Assembly: GCA_026874595.1 (NCBI GenBank) | Contig: CM049308.1 | Span: 15,932,001-15,996,000, forward strand | Length of the DNA: 64,000 nt | Reading direction: 5' to 3' | From: Sipunculus nudus | Lineage: Eukaryota; Annelida; Sipuncula; Golfingiida; Sipunculidae | Part shown: positions 21,708 through 34,740 of the stretch, in pieces | Layout: every line of letters begins with the position of its first letter | How positions within the stretch are numbered: the first letter of the stretch is position 1 | Translations under genes and position numbers: made by a program | The notes under the pieces: model-generated | The model's input: the letters and a program-made list of their open reading frames with translations, nothing else | The model's database searches: none | Told to the model about the DNA's origin: nothing

Positions 21708-24392
21708 AACAAGGGCCCCACAGGTCACGTCCCTCAGCTGAATTTTGGAAAATATTAGTAACTGCAAAATATTTTTATTTCTTATGGTTTTTCCATGTAT
21801 ATTACCATTTGAAAAGCTAAGAGAAAATAGCCCAGCTTAAATGAAACTCTGTAAATTATAGAATAATGGACATGAGCTAAAGCATATGGACTGAGAAATC
21901 AATGAAACTTTTGGCCTGAAACCATTTAGTGATGCACCCAGGGAAAAAATGGGCCTACAGTAAGTGTCATATAAAAATTCCATTTCATAAACAAATAATG
22001 TGTGAAGGTAATTAAGTTTTCAAAAGTTAAATATATGGCCATATGAGTTAAATATTAATCCCACAAAGTTTGACCAATATTCCTAATTTTAAAAACTAGG
22101 TTTAACAGTGTTATTCACACCTAGGCCTGCCAACTTTAAGAGATATATTTATATCTTCTTAAATCTTGTCAGTTAGCACTTACATTAGGTCCTAATATTT
22201 TACCATATTTGAATATTAGGATTAAATTCCTGAACATTTTTTCTTAAAAAAAAATCAAAATTGTCCAAGTCTCAACAAAAAGAATTTTTTTAACATTAAA
22301 ATTATAAGCTTTGTCTTGTATATTAGTCCTGTGTATCGAAGCGGTGGGTCAGGGAAGGGTCTCTGTTGTTACTGTTCATCGCTCAAAAAGTGAAATTATA
22401 AGATTCATTTTGTTTAGAGTACAGGTCTGTCAACATAATGGGGTGGGGGGGGGGGGGGGAGAGAGAGAGAAAGGCTCCCTGTGGTATTTATGCTGGAAGC
22501 CTGATCAAGCTCAACAAGAGAAAGGGCTTGCCCGAGTGATGGGATTACATAACAGCCTGGGGAGCATAGAGAGTTATATTTATGCTAATTACTTTAAAAA
22601 AATTGCAAATTTCAGATCTAATTTTCGGTATACAATTGAATCTTGATTAAATGATGTTATATTCCTGAAAAAAAGTCTCAGCCATTCTTATGTTAAGTGA
22701 GTAAATATATATCCTGATTTTTTACAAGGTGCATTATGTTTGGGCCTATAACTTCAACAAATTATGCAATACTGACCTAAATTTTGGTATGTACATAGGA
22801 AATGTATGGAAGAATATGAATATTTACAATTACATCTAACATTATGCCAATTTTTGGATTACCAGGTAAACAAAAGTGGGGTCATGATGCTAGAAAATAC
22901 AAATACATTATGGCATCTAAAAAACTTCAATAGCTAGACTTTTTTTTAAGCTTATACTTTCAAATTCAAAATTTATCAGATTAAATCCATATGTAAACTG
23001 GCTGTGAAAATTAAATCAAAAGTACTTATAAGAAAAAAACATGCCATGGTCAAATTTAGGCAAAAGTTAAGGTACCAATTTTTTATTTTTGCTAATATTT
23101 TAAAAATTTAACAGATTTTCATCTAATTTTGGGTATACAATTTAATTTTGATTAAAAAAAAAAGTCCATAGCTTTAAAATGTTTTGTGTTAAGTGATCAA
23201 ATATCTTTCCTGATTTTTTACAAAATGCATTATGTTTGAGCCCATAACTTTTTTAAATCATATAATACAGACCTATTTTCTGGCATGTACATAGGAACTA
23301 TATAGAGGAATATCTATGGTAAATATGAAGAAAAACAGATGAGTGGTTTTGATATTAGGCAGTCCTGAAGTGTGAAAATAGGTTTTTAATAAAAAATTGA
23401 GGTTTTTCCTTAATTTCTCAAAGGAATGAAGTCACAAAGACCCAGTTTTCAGCTTGGTAGGAGATCTTGGGGACATCTAACATTATGCCAACAACCTTGG
23501 GAGCATAGAGCGCTGCACTGAATGACCAACAGGGACCACAGTGGACTTCTAACATTATGCAAACATCTAACATTATGCCAACAACCTTGGGAGCATACAG
23601 AGCTGCACTGAATGACGAACAGTGACCACAGTGGACTGCTTGACAATGTAAGGGAATACAACAAGAGCCTCCAAAAAAATTCAATAACTAGCCTAATTTT
23701 GCAGCTTTTATTTTCAAATTTAAGATTTTAACAGATTAAATCTTTATTTGTACATGCTGTGAAAATTAGATCAACAGTACTTACAGGAAAAAAACGTGCC
23801 ATGGTCAAAGTTGGGCAAAATTTAAGGTACCAATTTTTTATTTTTTGTTAATATTTTAAAAAGTTTAACAGATTTTGATCTAATTTTGGGTATACAATTT
23901 AATTTTGATTAATTAAAGTTATATTACTGGAAAAAAGTCCATAGCTTTAACATGTTTTGTGTTAAGTGATCAAATATCTTTCCTGATTTTTTACAAAATG
24001 CATTATGTTTGGGCCCATAACTTTTTTAAATTATATAATACAGACCTAATTTCTGGCATGTACATAGGAACTATATAGAGGAATATCTATGGTAAATATG
24101 AAGAAAAACAGATGAGTGGTTTTGATATTAGGCAGTCCTGAAGTGTGAAAATAGGTTTTTAATAAAAAATTTAGGTTTTTCCTTAATTTCTCAAAGGAAC
24201 AAAGTCGCAAATACCCGGTTTTCGGCTTGGTAGGAGATCTTGGGGACATCTAACATTATGTTGAATTTTGGATTCCTAGGTCTTACGGTTTCAAAACGTG
24301 CCACATCTACGGACGGACGGACGGATGGACGGACAGACGGACAATGGACCACGACTATAGCTCAGATGACTTATAGTCAGCTGAGCTAAAAA
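21708..24392 (+). mobile_element. F1 pearl-like element, copy A
   Basis: The 5' end AACAAGGGCCCCACAGGTCA is followed by CCCTCAGCTGA. The 3' end has (ACGG)n at 24309-24343, then GGACAATGGACCACGACTA, then a 13-bp stem: TAGCTCAGATGAC at 24358-24370, loop TTATA, and GTCAGCTGAGCTA at 24376-24388 (one mismatch). It closes with AAAAA. The interior holds three repeats of a core unit aligned on GCATTATGTTTGGGCC at 22731, 23227 and 24000. The middle unit is interrupted by a separate 90-bp tandem duplication. No ORF is plausible as a transposition protein. The DEP-encoding exon ends only ~90 bp from its 5' end, so the insertion is within the adjoining RGS intron. Confidence 0.8.
23474..23640. repeat. 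90-bp tandem duplication inside F1 copy A
   Basis: ACAACCTTGGGAGCATA and CACTGAATGAC occur at 23491 and again at 23581, exactly 90 bp apart, with each copy ending CCACAGTGGACT. This block is absent from the corresponding place in the other F1 copies in the window, so it was gained by this copy. The minus-strand ORF here is a repeat translation. Confidence 0.75.
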
Positions 24393-25823
24393 TAGGCCAG
24401 AAAATGTGGATATCACCACAGACAGGCTGCTTGTATTTTTTCATATCAACCTGTTCATAATATGTGGGGGCCTGCCAAAATAAAACATATTCAACAGGAC
24501 AGGGGCATCTGGTAGCAAGTCAGATAAGCCAGAGCTCTGCAAATGGCGTTTTGCAACAAGTGACCTTTCTACTTTGGCATATATGCAACCTACCACCTTA
24601 GGTTATATGTTTTTCCCTTTTGTCAACATTGCTGTGTATACAAACACGTTGTTAATAAAAAAGTTCATACATCCTTCAAGGAGGAGTATTTGAACTTTTC
24701 ATAATCAGAATTACCCTTAGATCATTGATATACACACAGAGGAAGCCAGAAATCACATAAATTTTTTTTTAAAGGCAGGTGAATGGGCACCTTTAATGGC
24801 AAGACATGCTATATACCTATTACTGCAGCCAGGCACCACACACAGCTGAGAACACTGATGGATTACCTGCCACCACAGGTGGGCTTTAATCATGTCCACA
24901 TCAGCTGCATGATAACAACATCTAGAAACATTTAGTATTTAGCTATCAATATATAAAATAATACCAGGTACCAGATTTGCCACATAAATTTATGCAGTTA
25001 TGTGCTCACCATTAGTTGCCTCTACCTGCCTTTCATACTGATTTAATCGGTATCTTTGATGGCATGTCTAACCCATCATGAGGTCATACTGAATATATCT
25101 ATAACGCCACATGTTCAAATACCACTAACTTGATGATATACATGTGACACATCTGTGATATGAGTAAATTGAAAACATAATGCCAATGTAGAATTATGTT
25201 TCAGAATAATTATGTTGCAAGTTTTTTTTTTATTGTAACATCAATGTTAAAAATAGAATGTTCTAAAATAATTTAATGAAATGCCTATGGATGAGGGTTC
25301 ATCATGGCAAACAAAATGTTCAAATGTGCGCTCAGCATGGTATCTCATATATAATGCCGTGTCTGCATTTCTGTCTGCCTAGGTGATCACTGACTCATAT
25401 TTAGTCATCAAATAATTTGTTAGATATGACCTTCATTGGACTAACTTCAGTAGGAACAGATTATTCTAGCATTTAAAAATTTAAAAGGCTGAAACAAACA
25501 ATTTTTAAAAATAAATATTTTTTTTTAATTTAAAAAGAAAAGAATTTTTACTATATATATATTACACTGTAATTCAATATATTTCAATTGTGAATTAACA
25601 AGAGATAATTTGAAATTAATTCAATCATATATAGTTTATAAGCTTCCTAACGGTTTGCACTACATACTTATAAATGTGCAAAATCTGTTCCATTACTACA
25701 AGATTCATAGGTTAGCCCCATGGGAATGGTAAAAAGGTAGTTGGCAAGCCTGTCTGACTGAATGAATTACCAAAACTGATAACTCAAGTCAAACCATGTT
25801 AAAGCATCATAAAAATAAAATCA
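24393..25823. other. No feature recognised
   Basis: AT-rich single-copy DNA, with a poly-T at 25221 and an A/T-rich zone at 25500-25570. No exon signals found. Confidence 0.5.
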
Positions 25824-25826
25824 TTA

Positions 25827-26130
25827 GGCAAAAAAAAGGTATGGTTCTCAGGCACTTTTTTGCAGAAAACAGTGTGGGCGGGTGCTATTTTATTTTTGAC
25901 CTTTTTTTGTATGTTTCGCAAAAATGTCATATGATCAGGGAAAAGCATGAAAATAGCAGAATTTTATTTGCAAAATAGGTAAAAGCATTACATAACTAAG
26001 GAAATTTTTTCAAAATTGTATTACTTTATCTTCTTGAAGGATGAAAATCAAAATAAAAATTTTTGATGCAGGGGTTAAAATTGAGGCGGGGGGTGCCTGA
26101 GAACCATACCTTTTATTTTTTTTATCGGCC
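25827..26130. mobile_element. MITE with long inverted ends and TTA duplication, copy 1
   Basis: GGTATGGTTCTCAGGCAC (25839-25856) is perfectly inverted at 26093-26110, and similarity continues outward through A/T runs to GGC at 25827 and GGCC at 26130. Flanking TTA occurs on both sides (25824-25826 and 26131-26133). Three-base TWA duplications with GGC-type ends are typical of PIF/Harbinger-derived MITEs; that assignment is inferred. A second copy in the opposite orientation is at 62143-62428. The 60-codon ORF at 25796 is incidental. Confidence 0.75.
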
Positions 26131-26559
26131 TTAAATGATAACTTTTACTTTAAAACACTACTTTCAAAGGGAAGAACCATGGTACTTTAGTTAATATATC
26201 AAACAATTCCCAACAGGGATGTTTAAAGTTTCAGTGCTACTTTTTATAGTAGCCTGAGCATCCTAGTTTGACGTAGTGAGATGTCCAAACTTATTGTTTA
26301 TTCGGGAGTTGGTGGAGTCACACTGCATCCATTATGCATGCTCGTGACACTCTTGATTTAGACTGGTTCTAAATGCTCTCTCCACTAGAAACAGTCTCTC
26401 GTTACAGATTATAGTTTGTACCAGTGAAAGTATCCGCATGTTTTTCATGATTTTTTTAAGTATACAAGTTGGCTGATATGAAAATTTCTGATCCAAAGGT
26501 TTTTTTAAATAATTTTTTTTATAATTAACCGTCTCCATTTTTAATGCTAGCTAAACTAG

Positions 26560-26630
26560 GTTTGTACATCAGCAGAATTCCAATATTGTTTCAGACTATG
26601 TGACAGAGCAGTAGCACACACTTCCTCTCA
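26560..26630. repeat. Dispersed repeat, copy 1 (pair at 51285-51345)
   Basis: The phrases GTACATCAGCAGAATTCCA and GTGACAGAGCAGTAGCACA reappear in the same order and spacing at 51285-51345, just outside the fold-back element. The extent of the family beyond these blocks is not resolved. Confidence 0.55.
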
Positions 26631-26900
26631 TTTTATATCCTAGCTGGTGTCAACAAGACGTGGTAACTACTGCACCTGCTGGCCCAGGTTGTTGTAATTG
26701 TCTCCATTGCCACATCAGACCACTGCCGTGGCTATGAGAGTGGGTTATAGTGGGTTATATTTTACTTACAATATTTGGACACCAGATACTCGACACTGTT
26801 CAATATACTTAAACACTGGTGAAGGAGCTGGCTAGACCTATCACTTGTTATATGTTCAACAGTCCAGCTCAATCTTTCACTTCTCTTATTTTTTTATAAT

Positions 26901-27980
26901 AAACTGATTATAGTCAGTTTCACTACCCCTGTCCACCTAATTTTTCGCGATTATCTCTACATAAGACAAAATTGCTATACAAAATATGCACCAATTGCAT
27001 AAAGAGGCAAATGCGTAATTTTTGGTACCTTACCTGCTCATACGCTCCCAAGGCAGGGGAAATCTTACGCTTCTAAAGAAGCAACTGATTTTCACGCTGC
27101 CAGCTTTGACCGTTTATGATATATTTAGACACCAGATGGCGTTTCGTTGTCCGCTGAACAAAACCATATATATGATATGACAAGCAGCCAACCAGATGCC
27201 AATAAACAAAAACGTGACAGGCATCCTGGCTCTGCCCATAGCTGCGCTTCAAGCGCCGTTTGAAGACAAGTTTACATTCGAATTTTAATTGCTCCCTCTG
27301 CATTCTTGCATCATCGACCGATTCGATTCTGACAGTATGACTATGTTAGCGTAGCCATGTGTCTGGTGTCTACAGAACTGAAACTAGCCAGCGAGGTGTG
27401 CACGCAGCCTTTGTTGTTACGTTTCGTTTGAATTACAGCTCACCGACCGGGCATCCTATGTGCCCAAGGCCCTAAGTAAACCACGTCTGTGGCAATTCTC
27501 TCTGAGCCTGTGGCCTGTTCATACCGTTACTGGGGAGATGAGCTGTCACTCAAAATGAAATGAACATGATTGGCTCCGTGTAATCCTCGTTTGGCCGTGT
27601 CTTCAAGCACAAGGTCTCATCTGATTGGACAAAAATACAGTGCTCCCTCTGGTGTAGCAATTCAGGATACGAGGTCATTACAAACAGCACTTACCATATA
27701 GGAAGTAGACCTATAGTTAAAGCGCTGTGTAAAGAGCGTAACCTACTCACAATATAAATATTACTTACCTTACGGCCTGGTTGACAGACTAGTTCCTCAT
27801 AAAATGGTTTTAAATTGTTTACAGGAAAATGCCATAAGGTAGGCTTTTATTTCTATAATAGTTAATTACACATTTTCCTCTTTCTGGACAAAAAAGTTTT
27901 AACATTGTTTGACTATAAAAAAAAATAATTGCAAAAAAAAAACAGATGGACAGGGGTACTGGAACAGACTATAATCACTT
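26901..27980. mobile_element. ~1.08-kb segment bounded by inverted repeats with CpG-richer interior
   Basis: The left end TGATTATAGTC..TACCCCTGTCCA (26905-26939) is inverted at 27943-27977. About 30 of 35 positions agree, and weaker agreement continues inward (ATTTTTCGCGATTAT against TTTTTGCAATTAT). The interior from about 27030 to 27700 has more CpG than its surroundings and holds two ATTGG (inverted CCAAT) boxes at 27569 and 27624. Consensus splice donors on the minus strand lie at 27024-27033 (CAG|GTAAGG), 27687-27694 (GTAAGTGC) and 27761-27768 (AAG|GTAAGTAA). It could be a DNA transposon, a promoter with 5' UTR exons of the minus-strand RGS gene, or both. No coding exon with a supported acceptor was found inside; the 76-codon ORF at 27073-27303 shows no motif. 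Confidence 0.5.
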
Positions 27981-30894
27981 TCCCTCTTGTGTTTCACACT
28001 AGTCTTTATGTGCTACCTTAAACTGCAGAAGGATATGAACCTTATTGTACTATGATCCACTTTATACTGCAATATGGGATCTGAAATGTCCCTGTAAGGT
28101 AAATTTCTTGTATTAAATCAACCTTAAAGCACAAAGTAAGACTTGTACCCTACTTCAAATGCACTGTCGAGAAACTGCAAGCCAAGATGTCTGCAGTTAT
28201 CTGATCCAAGCGCTTCTGGTGGAAACATAAAACCCACTGACAGTTTGGCACCTACTCATTTAATTGAAATATTTGTATTGGCTTCCCTGAACATTTTATC
28301 AACTTGAGTTACAAAGGCTGAAAGGGACTGAAGTTACATATATATGTTTATCTAGTGTAATGTGCTATTAAAACTGACCTAAAAACAGTCTCCAGTCACT
28401 GATTTGACTGAAAAGTTTGCCTTTGATTTCCTGAATAAATATGCATATATATTTAAATCAAATTCTAATACACAAAAGATCTTTATTCTGTTTGTGATTT
28501 CTATTCCCTAAAGTTTGTGTGAATGTATGTCTCATTCATTATGTGCAAAAGTAAACTGCTACTGACCCTTCTGATCTCAAGACATTTCATACTACCCATT
28601 TATATGTAATACTTTTATCAAATTTAACTAAAATGTCCCCCCCCCTATGGGCCATCCCATAACATTAGGGGTAAAAAATGCACAAAGAATGATTCTAGAT
28701 TTCAGCACATTTGACCTTGAAGATATTTTTTCAGGAAATGTTGTTATTAGCATAAGTCAATTTTGATATTTATATAAATGTGAAGTAGATAGTTGGAGTC
28801 TGAGTATTGTCAGTCTGGAAGTTGCCCACGCCTTGCATATATATAATAAAAGTCATCACAAATACCATTGAAGTGCTTGTACAACCGGCTTGGAGGGGAC
28901 ATAACAATACCAACATTCATCCATCCATAAACCTAAAGTGTGACAGTTGGGGGAGAATCCAGGCTCCACCACTGACAAGATTTCTTGTACCACAAGCTTA
29001 GACATAACAACACCACTCAACTATCCATAAACCTGTAAGTGCCAATATGCTGCAACACCCATACAGAAAACAAGTAAAACAAAGGCCTGTAAGCAGAATT
29101 GTAATATCACATAGACCGGCAGGGCTTTCAATAGGAAGAAAAAGTTAAGAGTCCCAGATTCTCAGGCCAAAATTTTTGTTTGTCACATTTCAATAAAGCA
29201 CTTCCAAAGGGAGGCCTTCTGTGTCAAATATTGAAGTTTGTAAATTTGTTGGTTTTATTTTATTTTACATTATTTATGTACCATTACATGATTAGATATT
29301 GCGTCATTGTATGATTGTTTGATTAGAGTTACATCAAAGGCTCAGTTGTCAGCACAATGTTTACACAATTAACTGGTTTTTGAGGTAGTTGGCAATGACC
29401 AGTGACAGCTACAAAGGCCAACTTTCAGTCCATAAGCCAGAGTTTTCGCACATCCAGTTGGACGCTTGGACTCCCAGAACCGAGTGTCCCAGTTAGATTT
29501 TGAGCGACATAGACACTTACTCCCGCATTTCTGGAAGCCCTGACCTGTAAAACCTTGTAGGACAAATCATTTAAATCAAATAACTGAAATCTGGAAACTT
29601 AAATAAATTATCATCTGCTAAAATCTCCTTGTGTGGAGCTGAAACTCAGAGACATGTGTTTAATTTTTCTCTTGGGCCCTTTGACTTTGATATAACAAGG
29701 TCCCACTATATAGGTCAAGAAAGGGCATACATTAATTAAGTGAAAATACTGACTTTTATATTTAATTAGAAGCATCCTGTGTTAAAATAGTAACATAACT
29801 GTGTTATTAACATGTACTCATTAAAATAGTAAAATGACTAAGAGTAAACAGACTTGTCATGTCATATTTAACAACCATTTAACATAAGTACAGCTGGAGG
29901 CACATAACACTGTAAGAATATATTATTTCCCCGATGCAATTCATAAACATTATCCTAAAACAGTATTTAAATACAAAGCTGGTATATACAGGTTAACATG
30001 TGGACATCAGATGTTGCACTCAGAAGAGAACAAACATAACTATTAAAAGGAGTAATCCTGAGCTACAGTTAACAGTGTTTTATAACATTAATAAACAAAA
30101 CTTATTTACTTCACAGGATAGCATACAATATTGTACACATATTCAACTGGTCCGATGGGTATAACAAGCATCCTGTTTCAACAACAGAGAAATTACCTGG
30201 GCATAAACCTGTTTACATGTGGAACTTATAACACTCACAAAACAAATACAAAAACGATACAAATGATAAGAACACTGGTTCCCCTTGTATTGATCTTCAT
30301 CAATCTTCATTAATTAAAAGCCATGAGTACCAGCACTACAAGAGTAACATCAAAGGACATACGACCAGCAATCTCCATTCAGAAGCAATCAAGCTGCACA
30401 TCTATTTCTTAAACAGGTATCCTTAACACGCTTTTATTTCCGCTTAATTACCCTCTCGGAGAGAAGAGCCCCCTCAGCACGATATGCAGAACACAATCAC
30501 TGGATGAGCCCCCGGTAATGAAGCCAACATCATGGAATACACTTGCACCACCATTTATTAGCCATTAGCTCTCTCAATCACAGGCTTATTATGCCTTATG
30601 GGAGCTGTGCTGGACAGCACCAGTAGCATGCTAGCTGATCTGTTAAACAGGGCTGTAACCTGGAACCTACCAAGATGCTTACAGCTAGGGTTTTGCCCTG
30701 AAATAACCTGATGCTGGTTGTCACTATGAAACACCAGCACTGGTCATTAAGTAACAGTTTCAGTATTTCTGGACATTTTATATGATCCAGGCCTTGAAGC
30801 CAGTACCATGCCTCATTACCCAGTATCTGCTATTCATATGTGGGCTAAATGTAGGTACCATATCACAGGAGTCTTAACTTGTAAATGATGATGG
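27981..30894. other. Gap without recognised genes
   Basis: AT-rich DNA. Near 28899 and 29001 the phrase GACATAACAA.ACCA..CATCCATAAACCT is duplicated locally. A C-run of nine bases is at about 28637. No exon with matching splice signals was found. Confidence 0.45.
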
Positions 30895-30929
30895 AAACCC
30901 CTGATGGGAGTCACATATTACAAGTCTCA
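30895..30929. repeat. Left remnant of the 30-bp minisatellite split by F1 copy B
   Basis: CCCCTGATGGGAGTCACAT and AAGTCTCAA immediately precede the F1 5' end. They resemble the 30-bp unit that resumes directly after the F1 3' end at 33552, so the element appears to have landed inside the array. Confidence 0.5.
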
Positions 30930-33551
30930 AACAAGGGACCTATGGGTCACGACGCTCAGCTGTTATATATGATAAAAAAATATTATTTAGAAATGAGGCA
31001 CATGCTGGTTTTGTGTGGTAATAAATATAAGCTGTAGTATGAGTTGTTGTTGTTTAGCTTATGTATGATTTTGATAGTACCTTTGGAGACAGGGAAGAGG
31101 ATTGATTTCATTTATTTTATTAACAAATGGAGTACTATTGTCACACAGATTTTGACTTGGCCATATAACTTATAAGCAGAACATATAATATAAGAGTTTA
31201 ACTATTTATTAAAAAAAATTACAAATATTGTCCCAAATATAATTTTTATAAAAAAATAATAAGAGAATCATATGATTTTTTTAAATGAAATATAACTGAT
31301 ATGATTATTAAAATAATATTAAAGAATATATTCATGAATGCATTCATGAATACATTTTGAAAGTTTTTGCACGAGTATTCATATACTTTCATTTTTACCT
31401 AAATTCCTATTCCTTATGCAAGAAATTTTATAATGGAGTACATAATCATATTCGTATTTAAATACAATTACAAAGTATTCGCACCATGTCTGGTATTTAT
31501 TCAGTTTCACCAACCAATGATGTTGAGAATCCAGGATATACAAAATTCACACATTTAAATAATGATCATAAGTACCTGGTTTTATGGCTTTTATTTATAT
31601 TAAAAATAACTGTAAAAAATTCATTTTGGACTAATTTCACATCAATGTACACACTAGACACAGTAGGAATCTAGATTAATATTATCAACTGCATCTTTGT
31701 CTATCATTAATTTCCTTCATATGATCCCTAATGATTAGTAATGAATAATATGATTTACTTCTTTATCATTAAAATTGAACTGAAAAATGCCATAGGTGAC
31801 TGCATGGTGTTATTTGGAATATGTGACATTCTACTCATCGATACAAGATTCTTATATCATCAGTAACTGCAAGTTAATTTCCTGTTATTATAAACTAACA
31901 AATTCCTTTTCTATTTTTCTTTAATTTGTTATTAAAAACCAATAAAAATTTATTAATTTATTGTTTATTGTTATGTTGTTGGTTAAAACTACTAGATGAG
32001 TTGGGTTGGACACCTGGATCAACTGTGGCTGGCGTTAAGCTGCCTGGATGCCTCGCCTCAAGCGTGCATAATTTGATGAAAAGTCAACAAGGTCAACATA
32101 CAGGTGACTCAAGAGGGGCTGGAGAGAGCCAAAGTCTGACAGGGTCTCATAAAAAACATTAATAAAAGCTACAATTTTTGGCCAATTTCTTTCAGCTTTC
32201 TACACTAAAAAGCTGAAATCCTAATGTGTGCATGATATGAAAATTATATCAACAGTGCTCACAGGACACAAACGTGCCATGGTCACAGTTGGGCAAAATT
32301 TAAGGTACTAATTTTATATTTATACTAATAACTTATAAAATTTGAAAAATTCAGAACTAATTTTGGGTATTCAATTGAATCTTGATTAAATAATGTTACA
32401 TCCCTGACAAAAAAATCTCTAGCTTCAGCAATGCCCTTGTTAAGGGAGTAAATATATTTCTTGATTTTTTACAAAGTGCATTATGTTTGGGCCCATAACT
32501 TAAAACAATTACGCAATACTGACATCATTCTGGCATGTGCATAGAGAATGAAAAATATGTATATTATTTATGATTAAAGTCAGATCAGTGGTTTTGATAT
32601 TAGGCAGTCTTGAAGTGTAACAATGGGTTTTTAATGGAAAAATGAAGTTTTTCATTAATATCTCGAAGGTATTAAGTCCTAGTGACCAAATTCTTGGCAT
32701 GGTAGGGGATTTTGGAGACATCTAACTGTATGCCGAATTTAAGGAACTAAGAGCTGAAGCTGGGGAGCTGAGCTCTTGCAAACTGCATAACACTAGCTTG
32801 ATGTAAACAATATGTTATATGGTGCTTGAAAACTTATTAAAATCTACAGTTTTTGATCAACTGGTTTCAAATTTTTGGTGTTAACAGTTGAAATGCTAAC
32901 AAAAACATGCTGTGAAAATTAAATCCACAGTACTTATAGGGAATAAACGTGCCATGGTCAAAGTTGGGCTTAATTTAAGGTACCAATTTTTTATTTTTAT
33001 TAATATTTTAGAAAATTTAAAAGATTTTCATCTAATTTTGGGTATACAATTTAATTTTGATTAATTAAAGTTATATTACTGGAAAAAAGGTCGATAGCTT
33101 TAACATTTTTTGTGTTAAGTGATCAAATATCTTTCCTGATTTTTACAAAATGCATTATGTTTGGGCCCATAACTTTTTTAAATTAAATAATACAGACATA
33201 ATTTCTGGCATGTACATAGGAACTATATAGAGGAATATTTATGGTAAATATGAGGAAAAGCAGATGAGTGGTTTTGATATTAGGCAGTCCTGAAGTGTGA
33301 AAATAGATTTTTAATAAAAAATTGAGGTTTTTCCTTAATTTCTCAAAGGAACGAAGTTGCAAAGACCCAGTTTTCGGCTTGGTAGGAGATCTTGGGGACA
33401 TCTAACATTATGCCGAATTTTGGATTCCTAGGTCTTACGGTTTCAAAACGTGCCACATCTACGGACGGACGGACGGACGGACAGACGGACGGACGACGGA
33501 CAATGGACCACGACTATAGCTCAGATGACTTATAGTCAGCTGAGCTAAAAA
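30930..33551 (+). mobile_element. F1 pearl-like element, copy B
   Basis: The 5' end is ACAAGGGACCTATGGGTCAC followed by GACGCTCAGCTG. The 3' end has (ACGG)n at 33461-33501, the same 13-bp TAGCTCAGATGAC..GTCAGCTGAGCTA hairpin and AAAAA at 33551. The 5' 1.2 kb (TTATATATGATAAAAAAATA onward) is unlike that of copy A but nearly identical by eye to 57087-59717. The 3' half has two core units aligned on GCATTATGTT at 32478 and 33152. A 78-codon ORF at 31926-32162 recurs at 58082, but its middle is frameshifted relative to that copy, so it is not under evident protein constraint. Confidence 0.85.
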
Positions 33552-33975
33552 TGAGTCATCCCATGTGGGAGTCTCAGAATATGAGTCATCCCTTTTGGGA
33601 GTCTCAGACTACGAGTCATTCTATGTGGGAGTCTCAGAACATGAGTCATCCCATGTTGGAGTCTCAGAACACAAGTCATCCCATGTGGGAGTCCCAGAAC
33701 ATGAGTCATCCCATGTGGGAGTTTCAGACTACCAGTCATCCCATATGGGAGTCTCAGACTACGAGTCATCCCAATGGGAGTCTCAAATCATGTTTTTCTC
33801 CTCCATGGGCATCCCCGCAAGATTATCCCCCACTGGAGTCTCACAGGATTTCATTCTAACTGGGAGTCACACATCATATGTTCATACCCAATGGGAGTAA
33901 GACAAGTGATCATCCTCTATGGGAGTCTCACATGTTTAACACTGAGAGTCTTACAGTATGTTTATCCCACATGAA
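33552..33975. repeat. Minisatellite, 30-bp unit (GAGTCATCCCATGTGGGAGTCTCAGAACAT)
   Basis: Eight well-kept 30-bp units run to about 33780, then diverged units reach 33975. Because 30 is a multiple of three, the array is open in several frames and produces ORFs of 66-111 codons with a 10-residue period (MSHPMWESQN). These are array translations; no start context, splice sites or partner domain support a gene. The array abuts the 3' end of F1 copy B. Confidence 0.85.
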
Positions 33976-34570
33976 AGCTTAAACCTGAAGGAAGCCTCAG
34001 CATGCTCCCCCTCTTTTTAGTGCTGCCACCATTTTGTTTAGATAACTTGAATGGGTAACTTGTAACATCATCAAATGGTCAGTTTAAATGAAGCCACTGA
34101 CTTTTGCATGCCGAGTCTAGCCAAAAAATTTGGCTTACTACTAAAGTCAGCCATCTTTCTGTCCAAGCCAGCTGTTTTTTTGTGGCTCATAAAGCTCCAG
34201 GCTCTACCTCAGCCAATGAGAGTCTTGCAAAAAAGCAGTTTCTTTAATATGAATCAATTCTATGTAAGTTTAGCTCATCTTTCATATGAGTCTTTCATAC
34301 ATCTTTAATACATTCGAACAGCAACTTCATCCAGAAAATTCACCAACAGTTGTACACTGACCATTTATTCATTTCACATAAATGTCTTTATACACCTCTA
34401 TAGAGTACATAAAACCAATAAACCCTGTTGAGTACCTTTTGAGGACTAACATTTCCACAGGGTGCAAAGCTTCCCTGACTTGCTCAACCACATACAGACT
34501 CTTTGACCAACATAACTGTTAAACTGAATTATATTAATTACATGGACTGCACAACTAGTTATAATAACTC
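33976..34570. other. No feature recognised
   Basis: A 77-codon ORF at 34075-34308 has no domain or splice support. The remainder is ordinary AT-rich DNA. Confidence 0.45.
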
Positions 34571-34740
34571 TATGGCTCATTTGTCGACATTTGGTATAGT
34601 CTTGAGAGCTGGAGGAAATTAGCAGACATGGAGAAAACTACCAACAACTACTGACCTTGGACAGGCCACCGCGCCAAGGACTGAACCCAGATCACCAAAG
34701 GAGAAAGAGGAGTTTGTTACCACTCAACTGTTAAACATTA
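34571..34740. repeat. Dispersed 'CCACCGACCTTGGACAGG' repeat, copy 1
   Basis: ATGGCTCATTTG, GGAGAAAACTACC, CTGACCTTGGACAGGCCAC and GAACCCAGATCACC occur in the same order as at 55262-55440 and 61556-61740. The three diverged copies define an interspersed repeat that contains a tRNA B-box-like word on the opposite strand. Confidence 0.6.

Noticed and set aside
27761-27840. Minus-strand coding exon ending in QPGRK at AAG|GTAAGTAA
   Set aside because: The donor is strong, but the frame is closed by TAA just upstream with no convincing acceptor or ATG, so a coding exon is not supported.
31926-32162. 78-codon ORF present in two F1 copies (also at 58082-58318)
   Set aside because: The two copies differ by compensating indels that change the middle third of the peptide; recent shared ancestry of the copies explains the shared ends.
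33551-33900. ORFs of 102 and 111 codons with a 10-residue repeat
   Set aside because: The 30-bp unit keeps several frames open at once, so openness is not evidence of coding.
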